Positions 26,674 through 35,067 of a DNA stretch of 64,000 nucleotides are shown here, one piece after another (position 1 is the first letter of the stretch; each line of letters starts with the position of its first letter). The stretch covers positions 1 through 64,000 of the forward strand of contig SUTD01000004.1 in NCBI GenBank assembly GCA_015063085.1, given 5' to 3'. Source of the stretch: Methanocorpusculum parvum (GTDB lineage: Archaea > Halobacteriota > Methanomicrobia > Methanomicrobiales > Methanocorpusculaceae). A program made the position numbers and the translations under genes. The notes beneath the pieces are model-generated. The model saw only the letters and a program-made list of their open reading frames with translations. It was not told the origin of the DNA and searched no databases.

Positions 26674-27234
26674 ATGTCAACTTTTCCTGCTGAGTCATTG
26701 AAAATTGAGAATGTCGTTGCATCAACGAAGCTCAGCGATTCGCTGGACCTTGTATCTCTCGCTTCCCAGATTCCGGGAGCAGAGTATAATAAGAAACGCT
26801 TCCCGGGCGTTGTTCTTCGTATGCAGGAGCCGAAAATTGCCGCACTGGTTTTCGGTTCCGGAAAAGTTGTTTTAACCGGGGCAAAGAGTATTCCCAGTCT
26901 TGCTGACGGTCTTTCCGCCCTGGTAAATCTGATGAAAAGCCTGAATGTTGAGATTGCGGACAATCCAACCTACAGTATTCAGAATATTGTAACGTCTGCC
27001 GATCTTGGTTCCCGCATCAACTTAAATAAAATCGCCATGAGCTTAACGCTCGATAAAATCGAGTACGAGCCGGAACAGTTCCCGGGACTTGTGTACCGCC
27101 TGGATGACCCGAAGGTGGTTGTTCTGCTCTTTGGTTCGGGAAAGCTGATTATCACCGGCGGAAAAGTGACAGAGGATGCACAGCGGGCAGTTGATAAAAT
27201 CTATCAGGATTTACAGAACCTGAAGATGATTTAA
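26674..27234 (+). CDS. tbp: TATA-box-binding protein
   Basis: A 186-aa general transcription factor with two direct repeats of the TBP saddle. Repeat 1 includes KIENVVASTKLSDSLDL, FPGVVLRMQEPKIAALVFGSGKVVLTGAKS. Repeat 2 includes SIQNIVTSADLGSRINL and FPGLVYRLDDPKVVVLLFGSGKLIITGGK. The length is standard for archaea. A TATA-like TTTATATA at 26643-26650 lies about 24-31 bp upstream of the ATG, so the message is probably nearly leaderless. Confidence 0.97.
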   Translation: MSTFPAESLKIENVVASTKLSDSLDLVSLASQIPGAEYNKKRFPGVVLRMQEPKIAALVFGSGKVVLTGAKSIPSLADGLSALVNLMKSLNVEIADNPTYSIQNIVTSADLGSRINLNKIAMSLTLDKIEYEPEQFPGLVYRLDDPKVVVLLFGSGKLIITGGKVTEDAQRAVDKIYQDLQNLKMI

Positions 27235-27317
27235 ATACTTTTTTTCATATCTGTTGGAATTTTTCCGGGTTATGCATGGAGCGAAGCCATCTGGCTTGCG
27301 ACGGCCGTTCAAAAAAA

Positions 27318-27782
27318 TTATCCGTGGTAGAAGTACTCTGCACTTCCGTATGCCACGGTGTTTCCGTCACGAAGAGCTTTGATTACATCGTCCATGGTGG
27401 ACTCCGGAGAGAGAACAAGACGGTCGTTTCTTCCAAAGACCTGGAACAAGAGTTTGTCACGGACACCTAAGCCCGGAGACGGTCCATGCCACATGTGCTC
27501 TCCAAAGTCATTAACTCCCTGTACTGCCGGGAAGGGGAACTTTGGTGCCGGTCCTTCTTCATAACCGGGCGGAACGTGCCCAACGGATGGAATGTTCCAG
27601 ATTACCCATATGCACTTGTTTTTCTCGTCTCCTGATTTGTTCTGTACGATAACTGCCAGGTACTGTAAGTCTTTTGGTACGCCCTCGAGCTGGATACGCG
27701 GAGAGATATTTCCTCCGTGTAAGGTGCTGGATGGGGTGATGCCGTTTACGCCAAGATTAATAGTGATTGCGTCCATACTCAT
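27318..27782 (-). CDS. YbhB/YbcL family Raf-kinase-inhibitor-like protein
   Basis: A 154-aa PEBP-fold protein. It has GNISPRIQLEGVPKDLQYLAVIVQ and WVIWNIPS, the anion-pocket segment, followed by YEGPAPKFP and a C-terminal helix. The usual PEBP motif DPDAP is not clearly present, since NKSGDEKNK occupies that position. Cytoplasmic, with unknown ligand. It is divergent from the RNase H-TrmO gene. Confidence 0.85.
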   Translation of the reverse strand: MSMDAITINLGVNGITPSSTLHGGNISPRIQLEGVPKDLQYLAVIVQNKSGDEKNKCIWVIWNIPSVGHVPPGYEEGPAPKFPFPAVQGVNDFGEHMWHGPSPGLGVRDKLLFQVFGRNDRLVLSPESTMDDVIKALRDGNTVAYGSAEYFYHG

Positions 27783-27825
27783 ACATCAGCAGGAAAGATT
27801 AATAGATTATGGATAGAGGCAAAAA

Positions 27826-28680
27826 ATGAAAAAACTCACAATATATACTGACGGAGCATCCCGCGGAAACCCGGGACTTGCCGCATGTGCCTGGCTCATC
27901 CTTGACGGGTGCGAAGTACTGGAAGCAGAATCTGCCGGTGCTGGAGAAAATACCAATAATTTCGCAGAGTATACTGCCCTTATCAATGCTCTTCGCTCCG
28001 CAAAAAAATACTGTACTGCAGAAGAGACCGAAATTGACGTCTATTCCGACAGCGAGCTGATGATTCGTCAGGTAACCGGACAGTATGCCGTTCGTGCTTC
28101 CGCTCTCAAACCGCTCTATGCCGAGGTGAAACGCCTGGCAGAAAGCTACGCATCCGTGTCCTATACGCACGTTCCAAGAGAAAATCCCTATGTGAGTTCG
28201 TGTGACTGGATGTGCAATCAGGCGCTTGATATGCTCAAAAAGCGTGAGGAGGAACAGTGTTCTCTTCCAAAACCGGTCTGCAATCCGGTTGGAATTGTTC
28301 ACTCTCCTTTTGTGGAGAAGGGTTCTGCACCAAAACAGGGACGACATCTCAATGCCGAATCCACTCTGGAAATTTTCCCGGAGTTTGCAGAAGCAATCGG
28401 GGGCCTTTCTGCCGGCGATGATATCTTTGTCCTCTGCTGGTTTGACCGTGCAGAACGTGTTGTTCTTCGAACCAAATCCGGCAGGAATCCGGAAGGAGAA
28501 CCGCGCGGAGTCTTTTCGACCAGAAGCCCTGCCCGCCCCAACCCAATCTCGCTGACGCTGGTAAAACTCCTGGAGATTGACGGAACAAAACTTCGTGTCA
28601 GAGGTCTGGAGATGTATGACGGAACCCCTGTCTTAGACATCAAACCGTATTATGCAGATATTGACTCTCCGGACGCATGA
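27826..28680 (+). CDS. Fusion: RNase HI-like domain + TrmO-type tRNA methyltransferase domain
   Basis: A 284-aa two-domain protein. Residues 1-140 are an RNase HI fold: IYTDGASRGNPGLAACAW with the first Asp, NNFAEYTALINAL with Glu, YSDSELMIRQVTG with the second Asp, and a C-terminal NPYVSSCDWMCNQALD with the last Asp. Residues about 148-284 are a TsaA/TrmO domain: VGIVHSPFVEKGSAPKQGR, EPRGVFSTRSPARPNPISLT and YDGTPVLDIKPY. TrmO methylates N6 of t6A37 in tRNA-Thr; RNase HI cleaves RNA in RNA:DNA hybrids. I see no frameshift: a single frame spans both domains, joined by a Lys/Glu-rich linker. Confidence 0.9.
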   Translation: MKKLTIYTDGASRGNPGLAACAWLILDGCEVLEAESAGAGENTNNFAEYTALINALRSAKKYCTAEETEIDVYSDSELMIRQVTGQYAVRASALKPLYAEVKRLAESYASVSYTHVPRENPYVSSCDWMCNQALDMLKKREEEQCSLPKPVCNPVGIVHSPFVEKGSAPKQGRHLNAESTLEIFPEFAEAIGGLSAGDDIFVLCWFDRAERVVLRTKSGRNPEGEPRGVFSTRSPARPNPISLTLVKLLEIDGTKLRVRGLEMYDGTPVLDIKPYYADIDSPDA

Positions 28681-28731
28681 TTTCAGCGACTGCAATATTT
28701 ATTGTCTGAGACTGACAAACAAGTAATATTT

Positions 28732-29937
28732 ATGGATGCGATTCGAAAACAGCTGATTCTGCTTCTCTGCTCAACAGCTCTGCTTGTCGCATCCCCCTTT
28801 ATTGATCATCGGCTTCTGGCACTCATCGGTATCATATTTGCCGCGCTGATGTATTTTGTTGGAAATATCCGATACTTTGCCATCGGGACTGCGGTTCTCG
28901 CCCTGCTCTACGGGTTCAGTATCATCCCAATCTCTGCTTTTGCCGGCCCGCTGGTTATGGTGCTGTTTGGTGAGTCACTCCGTACGCTGTCGGTTCGAAC
29001 CGGCCATTCTCTTGCAGTGTTTGGTTTAGGCTCTGCGGTTGCCCTTATTTTTGCGATGATCTACACCAACGAGTTCGAACCGCTGGTCGGTTCTCTGGCG
29101 ATTCTAGTACTTCTGATGCTTCGCAGCATTCTGGGAGAACGGGAAGACGGCTCAATGCTGAGTCTGATCGGAGTCTCGATGACTATAGTGCTGTTCGAGG
29201 ACCTGGAGTTTTTAGTTGACCTGCGAACACTTGCGTTTGCAATTCTTCTGTGCGCTGCATTCGGCTATTTCGCTTACCGGGCAAAAACCATCGATTTAAC
29301 CGGTGTGTTCTCCGCTGTTCTCTTTGGCGTTATCTTAATCTCGTTCACCGGAACGGTTACGTGGTTCATTATCGTTCTGGCATTTTTTATTCTCGGCTCG
29401 GCATTTACGAAGTTTAAGTATTCGGAGAAGGAGTTTCTGGGTGTCGCACAGGGAAAGAGCGGCAAACGCGGATATAAGAATGCGTTTGCCAATGTAGGTG
29501 TCGGTGTTGCAGCAGCTATTCTCTACGGCGTTACCGGTGAAATGATTTATGCCGCAGTCTTCCTTGGTTCCGTTTCAACAGCAACCGCTGATACGATGGC
29601 GAGTGAGATTGGAGTTATCGGCGGAAATCCGGTGATGATTACCACATTCAGGCGCTGTCCTCCGGGGACAAACGGCGGTGTCACGCTTTTAGGAGAGGCA
29701 GCCTGTGCTGCAGGCTCTCTGCTCATTGCAGGTCTTGGATTCCTGTTTGGGATTGCTCCGTGGCCTGTCTGTCTGGCCGCTGCTGCAGCCGGAGTGATTG
29801 GAACAAACATAGACAGTCTCCTTGGTGCACTTCTGGAAAACCGCGGAGTATTTGGAAACTCCGGCACCAATCTTCTGGCAACACTTTCCGGCGGACTTGC
29901 GGCAGCAGGATTGTATGCCCTGATACTGCTTTTCTAA
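28732..29937 (+). CDS. DUF92 (TIGR00297) polytopic membrane protein, VTE6-like kinase family
   Basis: A 401-aa integral membrane protein with about ten helices. The C-terminal half carries the DUF92 signatures: FILGSAFTKFKYSEKE, GKRGYKNAFANVGVGVAAA, TADTMASEIGVIGG, CPPGTNGGVTLLGEAA and NIDSLLGALLENRG. Plant VTE6 in this family is a phytyl-phosphate kinase, so phosphorylation of an isoprenoid alcohol phosphate is a plausible archaeal role, but this is inference. The ATG at 28732 is preferred over a TTG at 28702. The N-terminal extension of about 170 residues is entirely hydrophobic. Confidence 0.8.
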   Translation: MDAIRKQLILLLCSTALLVASPFIDHRLLALIGIIFAALMYFVGNIRYFAIGTAVLALLYGFSIIPISAFAGPLVMVLFGESLRTLSVRTGHSLAVFGLGSAVALIFAMIYTNEFEPLVGSLAILVLLMLRSILGEREDGSMLSLIGVSMTIVLFEDLEFLVDLRTLAFAILLCAAFGYFAYRAKTIDLTGVFSAVLFGVILISFTGTVTWFIIVLAFFILGSAFTKFKYSEKEFLGVAQGKSGKRGYKNAFANVGVGVAAAILYGVTGEMIYAAVFLGSVSTATADTMASEIGVIGGNPVMITTFRRCPPGTNGGVTLLGEAACAAGSLLIAGLGFLFGIAPWPVCLAAAAAGVIGTNIDSLLGALLENRGVFGNSGTNLLATLSGGLAAAGLYALILLF

Positions 29938-29945
29938 AAAAGTAT

Positions 29946-30821
29946 TTAGAGGGTGGTGATTATCGGCTCGTCTTCAGTGACGATTACTGTGTGTTCAAAC
30001 TGGGAGACAAAACTTCCCGGCACATCAGATAAGACATGGTAATCATAGAGATTGCCCTGCTTCAAAAGCATCGGGATTGCAAGCTCTGCCTTTGGGATTC
30101 CAAGCCATCTGCGGGAGAATGGAAGGCCGCACATCTCATCAGCTTTTTTGAGGATTTTGCGTCCGGTAGGTGACCTGACCGGAGCATCTCCAACGACCTG
30201 ATAAATTTCTGCACGGGTTGCTTCGTGGACAGAACCGGAGCCGGTTGTTGCGAACGGCTCGATGGCTATGACACTTCCTTCGCGAAGAACGCCGGTTCCA
30301 AAGACACCGGTGTTCGGGATTGATAATCCGTGGTGCAGGCTGTAGCGTCCAAGCCCGTGTCCGGTTAAGTTGATAATCGGCTTGTATCCGTAAGAGGTGA
30401 TTGTCTCCTCAACTACTTTTCCAATCTCAGATACAACAAGTTCAGGTTTTACGACACTGATTGCTGCTTCAAGTGCTTTCTGTGCGGCCTCACAGAGCTT
30501 ATCATGCTCTCCGAGGTTTACTGATACTGCTGTGTCTGCGATGTATCCGTCGATGTGAGTTCCGATATCGAGTTTTACCAGGTCTCCCTCTTCAAACACG
30601 CGCTCGTCAATAGGTGACGGGGTATCATGGGCTGCACATTCATTAATCGAGATGTTCGGCGGGAAGGATGGGAATGCTCCGGCCTCCTCGATTTTATCCA
30701 GAACCATATCAAAAATATCGGTATGGAGTACGCCGGGCTTAATCTCGGCCGCACAGGAGTGGAGGACAGCTTTGGCTACTTTGCCTGCTTCCAGATAACA
30801 GTCAAGCTCTGTATCGTTCAT
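29946..30821 (-). CDS. map: Methionine aminopeptidase, type II
   Basis: A 291-aa dinuclear metalloprotease removing the N-terminal Met. Family landmarks: FPSFPPNISINECAAHDTPSP with the first substrate-binding His, VKLDIGTHIDGYIADTAVSV with both metal Asp residues, NLTGHGLGRYSLHHG with metal His, SVIAIEPFATTG with Glu, and the C-terminal TVIVTEDEP Glu. The insert typical of type II enzymes is present. Its ATG overlaps the stop of the M24B peptidase gene upstream. Confidence 0.95.
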   Translation of the reverse strand: MNDTELDCYLEAGKVAKAVLHSCAAEIKPGVLHTDIFDMVLDKIEEAGAFPSFPPNISINECAAHDTPSPIDERVFEEGDLVKLDIGTHIDGYIADTAVSVNLGEHDKLCEAAQKALEAAISVVKPELVVSEIGKVVEETITSYGYKPIINLTGHGLGRYSLHHGLSIPNTGVFGTGVLREGSVIAIEPFATTGSGSVHEATRAEIYQVVGDAPVRSPTGRKILKKADEMCGLPFSRRWLGIPKAELAIPMLLKQGNLYDYHVLSDVPGSFVSQFEHTVIVTEDEPIITTL

Positions 30822-31960
30822 ACTACTATTAATTCCTCCTCAAAGGTAGTAAATCTATCAAACCCATCTTCAGTTACAGCACCCATATCCTCTAAACGAA
30901 CTCCTCCAACGCCCGGATAATACAGTCCCGGCTCTATTGTTACCACATTTCCTTCTTCAAGAACTCCTCCGCGCAGGGAAAGTGACGGGCTTTCGTGAAT
31001 CGCAAGACCAACTCCGTGTCCTAAGCTGTGGATAAATCCTGATGTGCCGGCTGTAACATATCCCGCTTTTGTGAAGTAATCTGCTGCTGCATTATGCACA
31101 TCCGCGCCGGATACGCCTGCTTTGATGAGTGAGGCTGCAAGCTCTTTTGCTTCATGGACAACCTCGTACATGCGGCAGATTTCATCCGACGGCTTTCCTT
31201 TCGAGATTGTGCGCGTCATGTCTGCAAAGTATCCGGTTTCAATGTCGCGCGGGAAAACATCCAGGACAATCGGCTGGTTGGCAAAGAGCTGTCCTTCACC
31301 TTTTGCATGCGGAAGCGCAGTGTCTGCTCCGCAGGAGGCAATCGTGTCTTTGTCGTCAAGTCCCATGCGGAAGAATGCCTCATGCATAATCGCGCGGAGT
31401 TTCTCTGATGTCAGCGGAGCATCTTCGAAGATGAGACCTCCGTCTTCTGCGACATCTGCTTTGCGGACGGCATCAACAGCGAGAGAGACGCCCCGCTCAT
31501 TTTTCTTTTGCACTGCACGAATCATCTCAATTTCCTCTGCGGTCTTTTTTGCCCGCATGGAAAGCACAGTATCTCTGTCGATTGATATCCTGGCAGTTTT
31601 TTCGAGTGCGCGGGCAAATCCGACCGGCATCGAGTACGGAATCAGCAGTTTGTCTCCGCAGAAATTCTTAATCATCTCTGCGTATGCTGCGTCCACATCC
31701 TGAGTCTCTTTCAGGAATTCAGCAAACCCTGCCGCGTTGCGTGTTACAATGCTGCATGGTGACTCGCGGCGCGCACGCAGTTCCTCCATCGAAGAGACGA
31801 TTAAAAACTGCCCTCCGTCTTTTTTGTAAACGTAAATATATGGGTCTGTTGTAAGAAATCTGCTTAAATAACGCATATCTTCGTTCTCTGAAGAATCGTA
31901 TATCACGTATGCATCGCAGTCTCTCTTTGCAAGTTCCTCCAAAATCCCTGCCATATTCAA
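30818..31960 (-). CDS. Xaa-Pro peptidase, M24B family
   Basis: A 380-aa pita-bread-fold peptidase with an N-terminal creatinase-like domain (about 1-140) and a catalytic domain. Metal-ligand segments visible are IVLDVFPRDIETGYFADMTRTIS (two Asp), SLGHGVGLAIHESP (His), NVVTIEPGLYYPG (Glu), and VRLEDMGAV (Glu). It probably cleaves X-Pro dipeptides or peptides. It overlaps map by 4 bp, forming a two-gene aminopeptidase operon. Confidence 0.92.
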   Translation of the reverse strand: MNMAGILEELAKRDCDAYVIYDSSENEDMRYLSRFLTTDPYIYVYKKDGGQFLIVSSMEELRARRESPCSIVTRNAAGFAEFLKETQDVDAAYAEMIKNFCGDKLLIPYSMPVGFARALEKTARISIDRDTVLSMRAKKTAEEIEMIRAVQKKNERGVSLAVDAVRKADVAEDGGLIFEDAPLTSEKLRAIMHEAFFRMGLDDKDTIASCGADTALPHAKGEGQLFANQPIVLDVFPRDIETGYFADMTRTISKGKPSDEICRMYEVVHEAKELAASLIKAGVSGADVHNAAADYFTKAGYVTAGTSGFIHSLGHGVGLAIHESPSLSLRGGVLEEGNVVTIEPGLYYPGVGGVRLEDMGAVTEDGFDRFTTFEEELIVV

Positions 31961-32024
31961 TAGATATTGGTGCTCTCAAGACATGTAGTTTTTATCTCTG
32001 CGGCGCAGATTTAGATATAACAAC

Positions 32025-32396
32025 ATGGACGACAAAGAGCGGGAACAGTTTAAGGGGATGTTTACGGTAAATGTCATTTATCTAAACATCCTTATCTTTG
32101 CAATTGCTCTGGCAGTTTCTCTTGGAATCATCGCTCCAAACACCTGGGGTCCGAAGTTTCCAATAGTTATTGGCAGTATTATCGTTTTTGTAGTTTTCCT
32201 GATTCTCTTCATCCGGAAATACCGTTCCACAAAAGCATGGCTTGCAATTCATGGAACTACCAAGGAAGAGCGTATGGCACAGATTCGTGCAGAGCGCGAG
32301 GCAGAGCGTGCGCGTATCCGGGCTGAGCTTGAGGCAGAACTCCGCGAAGAGATAGAAGAGGAAAAGAGACGCGAAGAGGAGGAAAAAAATGCTTGA
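32025..32396 (+). CDS. Small membrane protein with charged coiled-coil tail
   Basis: A 123-aa protein with two transmembrane helices (about 14-34 and 44-66) and a cytoplasmic tail that is a continuous Arg/Glu-rich helix (about 80-123), likely a coiled coil. No family is recognised. It overlaps the winged-helix gene downstream by 8 bp, so the pair may form a membrane-linked regulatory unit; that is inference. Confidence 0.7.
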   Translation: MDDKEREQFKGMFTVNVIYLNILIFAIALAVSLGIIAPNTWGPKFPIVIGSIIVFVVFLILFIRKYRSTKAWLAIHGTTKEERMAQIRAEREAERARIRAELEAELREEIEEEKRREEEEKNA

Positions 32397-32673
32397 TAAA
32401 ATTTTAGGTGAAGTCGATCTTTTAGAGCGTCACCTCTCGGTGATGCGTGCTGTATCATCTCAGGGTCCGATTGGAATCATGAAACTCACTGAAGAGCTGG
32501 GATTGTCCCAGCACCGCGTCAGGTACTCGCTTCGTGTTTTAGAGCAGATGCAGTACATCAAGGCAACGCCGGCAGGTGCTGTCGCGACTTCGCGCGCGGA
32601 TGAGATGCTGCAGAACTTCAACGATGATCTGGATGAACTTATCAGCAAACTCCAGGGACTCAGACACCAATAA
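32389..32673 (+). CDS. Winged-helix DNA-binding protein
   Basis: A 94-aa protein resembling archaeal wHTH regulators (COG2512-like). The helix-turn-helix is visible in MKLTEELGLSQHRVRYSLRVLEQMQYIKATPAGAV (about 28-62): recognition helix, then a beta wing. A C-terminal helix (about 70-94) could dimerise. Its start lies inside the membrane-protein gene. Targets are unknown. Confidence 0.75.
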   Translation: MLDKILGEVDLLERHLSVMRAVSSQGPIGIMKLTEELGLSQHRVRYSLRVLEQMQYIKATPAGAVATSRADEMLQNFNDDLDELISKLQGLRHQ

Positions 32674-32747
32674 TTCTTCTTTTTCGCTGCTGCGAATAAA
32701 AACATTTAATACAAACCAAGTTCCATCTAATTAGGCAACACACTTGT

Positions 32748-32820
32748 GCCGCCATAACTCAGTTGGTAGAGTGTCTGGCTGTTAACCAGAATGTCTCAGG
32801 TTCGAGTCCTGATGGCGGCG
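32748..32820 (+). tRNA. tRNA-Asn (GTT)
   Basis: A complete cloverleaf of 73 nt. The acceptor arms GCCGCCA and TGGCGGC pair fully, the anticodon loop is CTGTTAA (anticodon GTT), and the T stem TCAGG/CCTGA pairs. The discriminator is G, and the CCA is not encoded. There is no intron. A TATA-like TTTAATA lies about 42 bp upstream. Confidence 0.97.
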
Positions 32821-32987
32821 TAACTTTTCTTTTTGTTTTCTTAAATTCTCAAAACTGTACGTGAGTGTTGTTTTCAGTATGCATCACCTTTATCTACTCT
32901 CGACGCAAATAATATGTGTTCTTCTGCAAGGGAACAAATTTTCGAGAAAGGGAATTTCTCCCTGTCTCTTCTTTCTGTAATTTTAAC

Positions 32988-33059
32988 GGGCCCGTAGCTT
33001 AGTGGTGGAGCGCCCGGCTCATAACCGGGTGGTCGTGGGTTCGAACCCCTCCAGGCCCA
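32988..33059 (+). tRNA. CAU tRNA (elongator tRNA-Met; tRNA-Ile2 not excluded)
   Basis: A 72-nt cloverleaf with anticodon loop CTCATAA and a CCCGG/CCGGG anticodon stem, hence not the initiator (which has a GGG/CCC stem). Two mismatches are visible: C6-A67 in the acceptor stem, and U50-U64 in the T stem (GTGGG against CCCTC). The discriminator is A. Whether the anticodon C is modified to agmatidine, which would make it tRNA-Ile, cannot be read from the gene. Confidence 0.9.
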
Positions 33060-33122
33060 TTTTACTGAATTTTGTGCTTACCAATCCAACATCATTTTAT
33101 TCCGAGAACGCGATTACTATAT

Positions 33123-33430
33123 GGGACTAGTCCGGGTGGTTTGGCGTCACCTGTAATCTGAAATTGTCAATACGCAGAGGACGAAGTTTGAGGACGGATT
33201 CGGCAGTCCTTTTGAGGCGGCAGGGTTTCCGATGTTGATACCTTGTCCTGCGAGGTCAGCGGATGTCTGTGGTGTATCCGGAGGGATGCATCCTCTCATT
33301 GTCGTGGGCACCGGTTCAGGCCCGGAAGGGAGCAGACCTACTGTGAACGCATGGCGCCCGCAGGGTTGCGGGGCGGAGTCTGGCTCTGTCGAAGAGACTG
33401 GATATGTGTCTTCAACCGATAACATGTCCC
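33123..33430 (+). ncRNA. Signal recognition particle RNA (archaeal 7S)
   Basis: About 308 nt. The universally conserved helix 8 core is present near 33314-33336 (TTCAGGCCCGGAAGGGAGCA), with the GGAA tetraloop. The 5' domain has GGGTGG...TCACC and the UGUAA motif typical of archaeal SRP RNA. The 5' GGGAC can pair with GTCCC at 33426-33430, and TTGTC near 33167 with GATAA near 33417, which sets the ends. A TATA-like element lies just upstream (near 33114-33121). Exact ends are estimates. The two ORFs within it (33147-33527 and 33232-33462) are shadows. Confidence 0.92.
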
Positions 33431-33449
33431 ATTTGATTTTGAGGGTTTT

Positions 33450-34406
33450 ATGGCAAAAGTAACAATTATCGGAGCTACCGGACAGGTTGGTTCGTACGTG
33501 GCGCATGCAGTATCCCAGTTTCCTCATGTAAAGGAGATGTGTCTTTTCGGCCGTCCCGGAAATGAGCAGTTCTTAGACGGTCTTGCTCATGATATGATGG
33601 ACTCTTTTGCAGCGCGCGGTACAAACACTGTTGTTACATTCGGTACTGACCCAAAGGATCTCAAAGGTTCTGATATTGTTGTTTTAACGTCAGGCATTCC
33701 AAGAAAAGCTGACCAGACGCGTTTGGATCTGGCTCTTGAGAATGCGCGGATTGTAAAAGTATATGCAGAGATGGTGGGCAGAATGGCTCCTCAGTCTCTC
33801 CTTCTTGTAGTTACCAATCCTGTTGACATCATGACAACTGTCGCCCTCAAATACTCGCGCATGATGGCAAATCAGGTGTTCGGTCTTGGAACGCATCTGG
33901 ACTCGATGCGCCTGAAAGCCTGCCTTGCAGAATTTTTCAATGTTCATGTAAGCGAAGTCCACACGAGAATTGTCGGAGAGCATGGGGACTCAATGGTTCC
34001 TATGTGGTCTGCGACAACTGTCGGAGGAATATCGCTTGATAATCTGATGGACGCAGGAAGCATTGACCGCGAAGGATTAATCGACCGCGTGAAAAACAGC
34101 GGTTCCTACATCATCAAATCAAAGGGTGCAACGGTCTACGGCCCGGGTGATGCAATTGCATCATTGATTAGAACAATTGTAGAGGATGAAAACCGCCTGC
34201 TTACTGTTTCATCCAACCTCTGCCGCGAGAAGTTCTGCTATGACGGTGTCTGTATCGGAGTTCCGGCAAGAATCACCAGAAACGGTGTCTTCCCGATTGG
34301 CGTAAAGATGTCAGAGGATGAACTTGAAGCCTTTGCACGCTCGGTAAAAATTATCAAAGATATCACAGACGAAGTATTCGCTGTTCTCGATAAGGAGGCT
34401 GCATAA
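33450..34406 (+). CDS. mdh: Malate dehydrogenase (LDH/MDH superfamily)
   Basis: A 318-aa NAD(P)-dependent enzyme interconverting malate and oxaloacetate in the partial reductive TCA route. It has the GATGQVGSY dinucleotide loop of archaeal MDHs. The Arg in TSGIPRKADQTRLD fits MDH-type substrate binding, and VGEHGDSMVPMWS contains the catalytic His. GAGG precedes the ATG. The flavodoxin-like gene overlaps its stop (TAATG), so the two form an operon. Confidence 0.92.
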   Translation: MAKVTIIGATGQVGSYVAHAVSQFPHVKEMCLFGRPGNEQFLDGLAHDMMDSFAARGTNTVVTFGTDPKDLKGSDIVVLTSGIPRKADQTRLDLALENARIVKVYAEMVGRMAPQSLLLVVTNPVDIMTTVALKYSRMMANQVFGLGTHLDSMRLKACLAEFFNVHVSEVHTRIVGEHGDSMVPMWSATTVGGISLDNLMDAGSIDREGLIDRVKNSGSYIIKSKGATVYGPGDAIASLIRTIVEDENRLLTVSSNLCREKFCYDGVCIGVPARITRNGVFPIGVKMSEDELEAFARSVKIIKDITDEVFAVLDKEAA

Positions 34407-34918
34407 TGGAGTATATCGTCTACGAGTCAAACACCGGCTTTACGAAGCAGTATGCCGAGATGCTTTCAGAAGCCGTCGGTCTTCCGGCTCTTCCGATGGT
34501 TCAGGCGGTAAGCAGAATTCCGCGCGGCACTGAAATCTTCTTCCTCGGATGGGTTTGCGGAGGAAAAATTACCGGTCTTCCGGTTGCTGATAAGCGGTTC
34601 ATCGTTGAGGGCGCTGCAGCGGTTGGTATCGTATATCCGCATCCGGATGTTATTGCAGAGCTTAGGAAACTGAATAAGCTCTCCTGCCCGCTCTTCTATC
34701 TTCAGGGGGGAGTTGAACCAAAGAAGCTTGGATACTTCAAGCGAAAGATTCTCTCTATGATTGCACAGAATCTGGAAAGACAGGAGAACAAGACTGCAGC
34801 CGTCTGGGATTTAGCTGATACACTTCGCATCGGCGGAAGCTACGTCTCTGCTGCAAATCTTGAACCGGTTGTCTCCTGGGTGAAAGAGAGTAACGGAAGA
34901 GAAGAATCCTCTGACTGA
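34406..34918 (+). CDS. Flavodoxin-like protein
   Basis: A 170-aa protein with a flavodoxin-type start (IVYESNTGFTKQYAEMLSEAVG), the segment IFFLGWVCGGKITGL in place of the second FMN loop, and CPLFYLQGGVEPKKLG. No Cys cluster is seen, so it is distinct from the Isf-like protein. It probably binds FMN, or has lost it. The gene is coupled to mdh. Confidence 0.7.
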   Translation: MEYIVYESNTGFTKQYAEMLSEAVGLPALPMVQAVSRIPRGTEIFFLGWVCGGKITGLPVADKRFIVEGAAAVGIVYPHPDVIAELRKLNKLSCPLFYLQGGVEPKKLGYFKRKILSMIAQNLERQENKTAAVWDLADTLRIGGSYVSAANLEPVVSWVKESNGREESSD

Positions 34919-35067
34919 AGATTTTATCATCGGGAATGTTACTTCCAAAAAAGAAGGTGTAACAGTATCAGGGGTTTGGAAGCGGGTTCGTAATGTGCCA
35001 AAACGCCAGAGCACTGTTAGAGACTCTCGCTCCCGAGGGGTGTTACAAAATATAATTCGATGCGTGG
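34919..35067. other. Intergenic region holding the candidate minus-strand RNA
   Basis: No ORF is convincing here. A minus-strand ORF call covering 34811-35014 overlaps the flavodoxin-like gene and is probably spurious. The candidate RNA is entered separately. Confidence 0.5.
34958..35047 (-). ncRNA. Candidate structured RNA driven by the repeated promoter module
   Basis: On the minus strand, 35047 down to 34958 begins TGTAACA and ends TGTTACA, a perfect 7-bp closing stem. Inside it, GGGAGCG pairs with CGCTTCC (one G-U pair), and smaller helices are possible. A T-rich run (TTCTTTTTT) follows immediately, like a terminator. The minus-strand TATA of the repeat module at 35068-35104 lies at the right distance, about 22-26 bp, to start a transcript at 35047. 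The family is unknown to me, and existence as an RNA is inferred from these four coincident signals. Confidence 0.5.

Noticed and set aside
33147-33527. ORFs across the SRP RNA gene
   Set aside because: The SRP RNA helix 8 core and end pairing explain the sequence; the ORFs are fortuitous.
34811-35014. A 67-codon minus-strand ORF
   Set aside because: It overlaps the flavodoxin-like gene and the stems of the candidate RNA, and has no family-like features.
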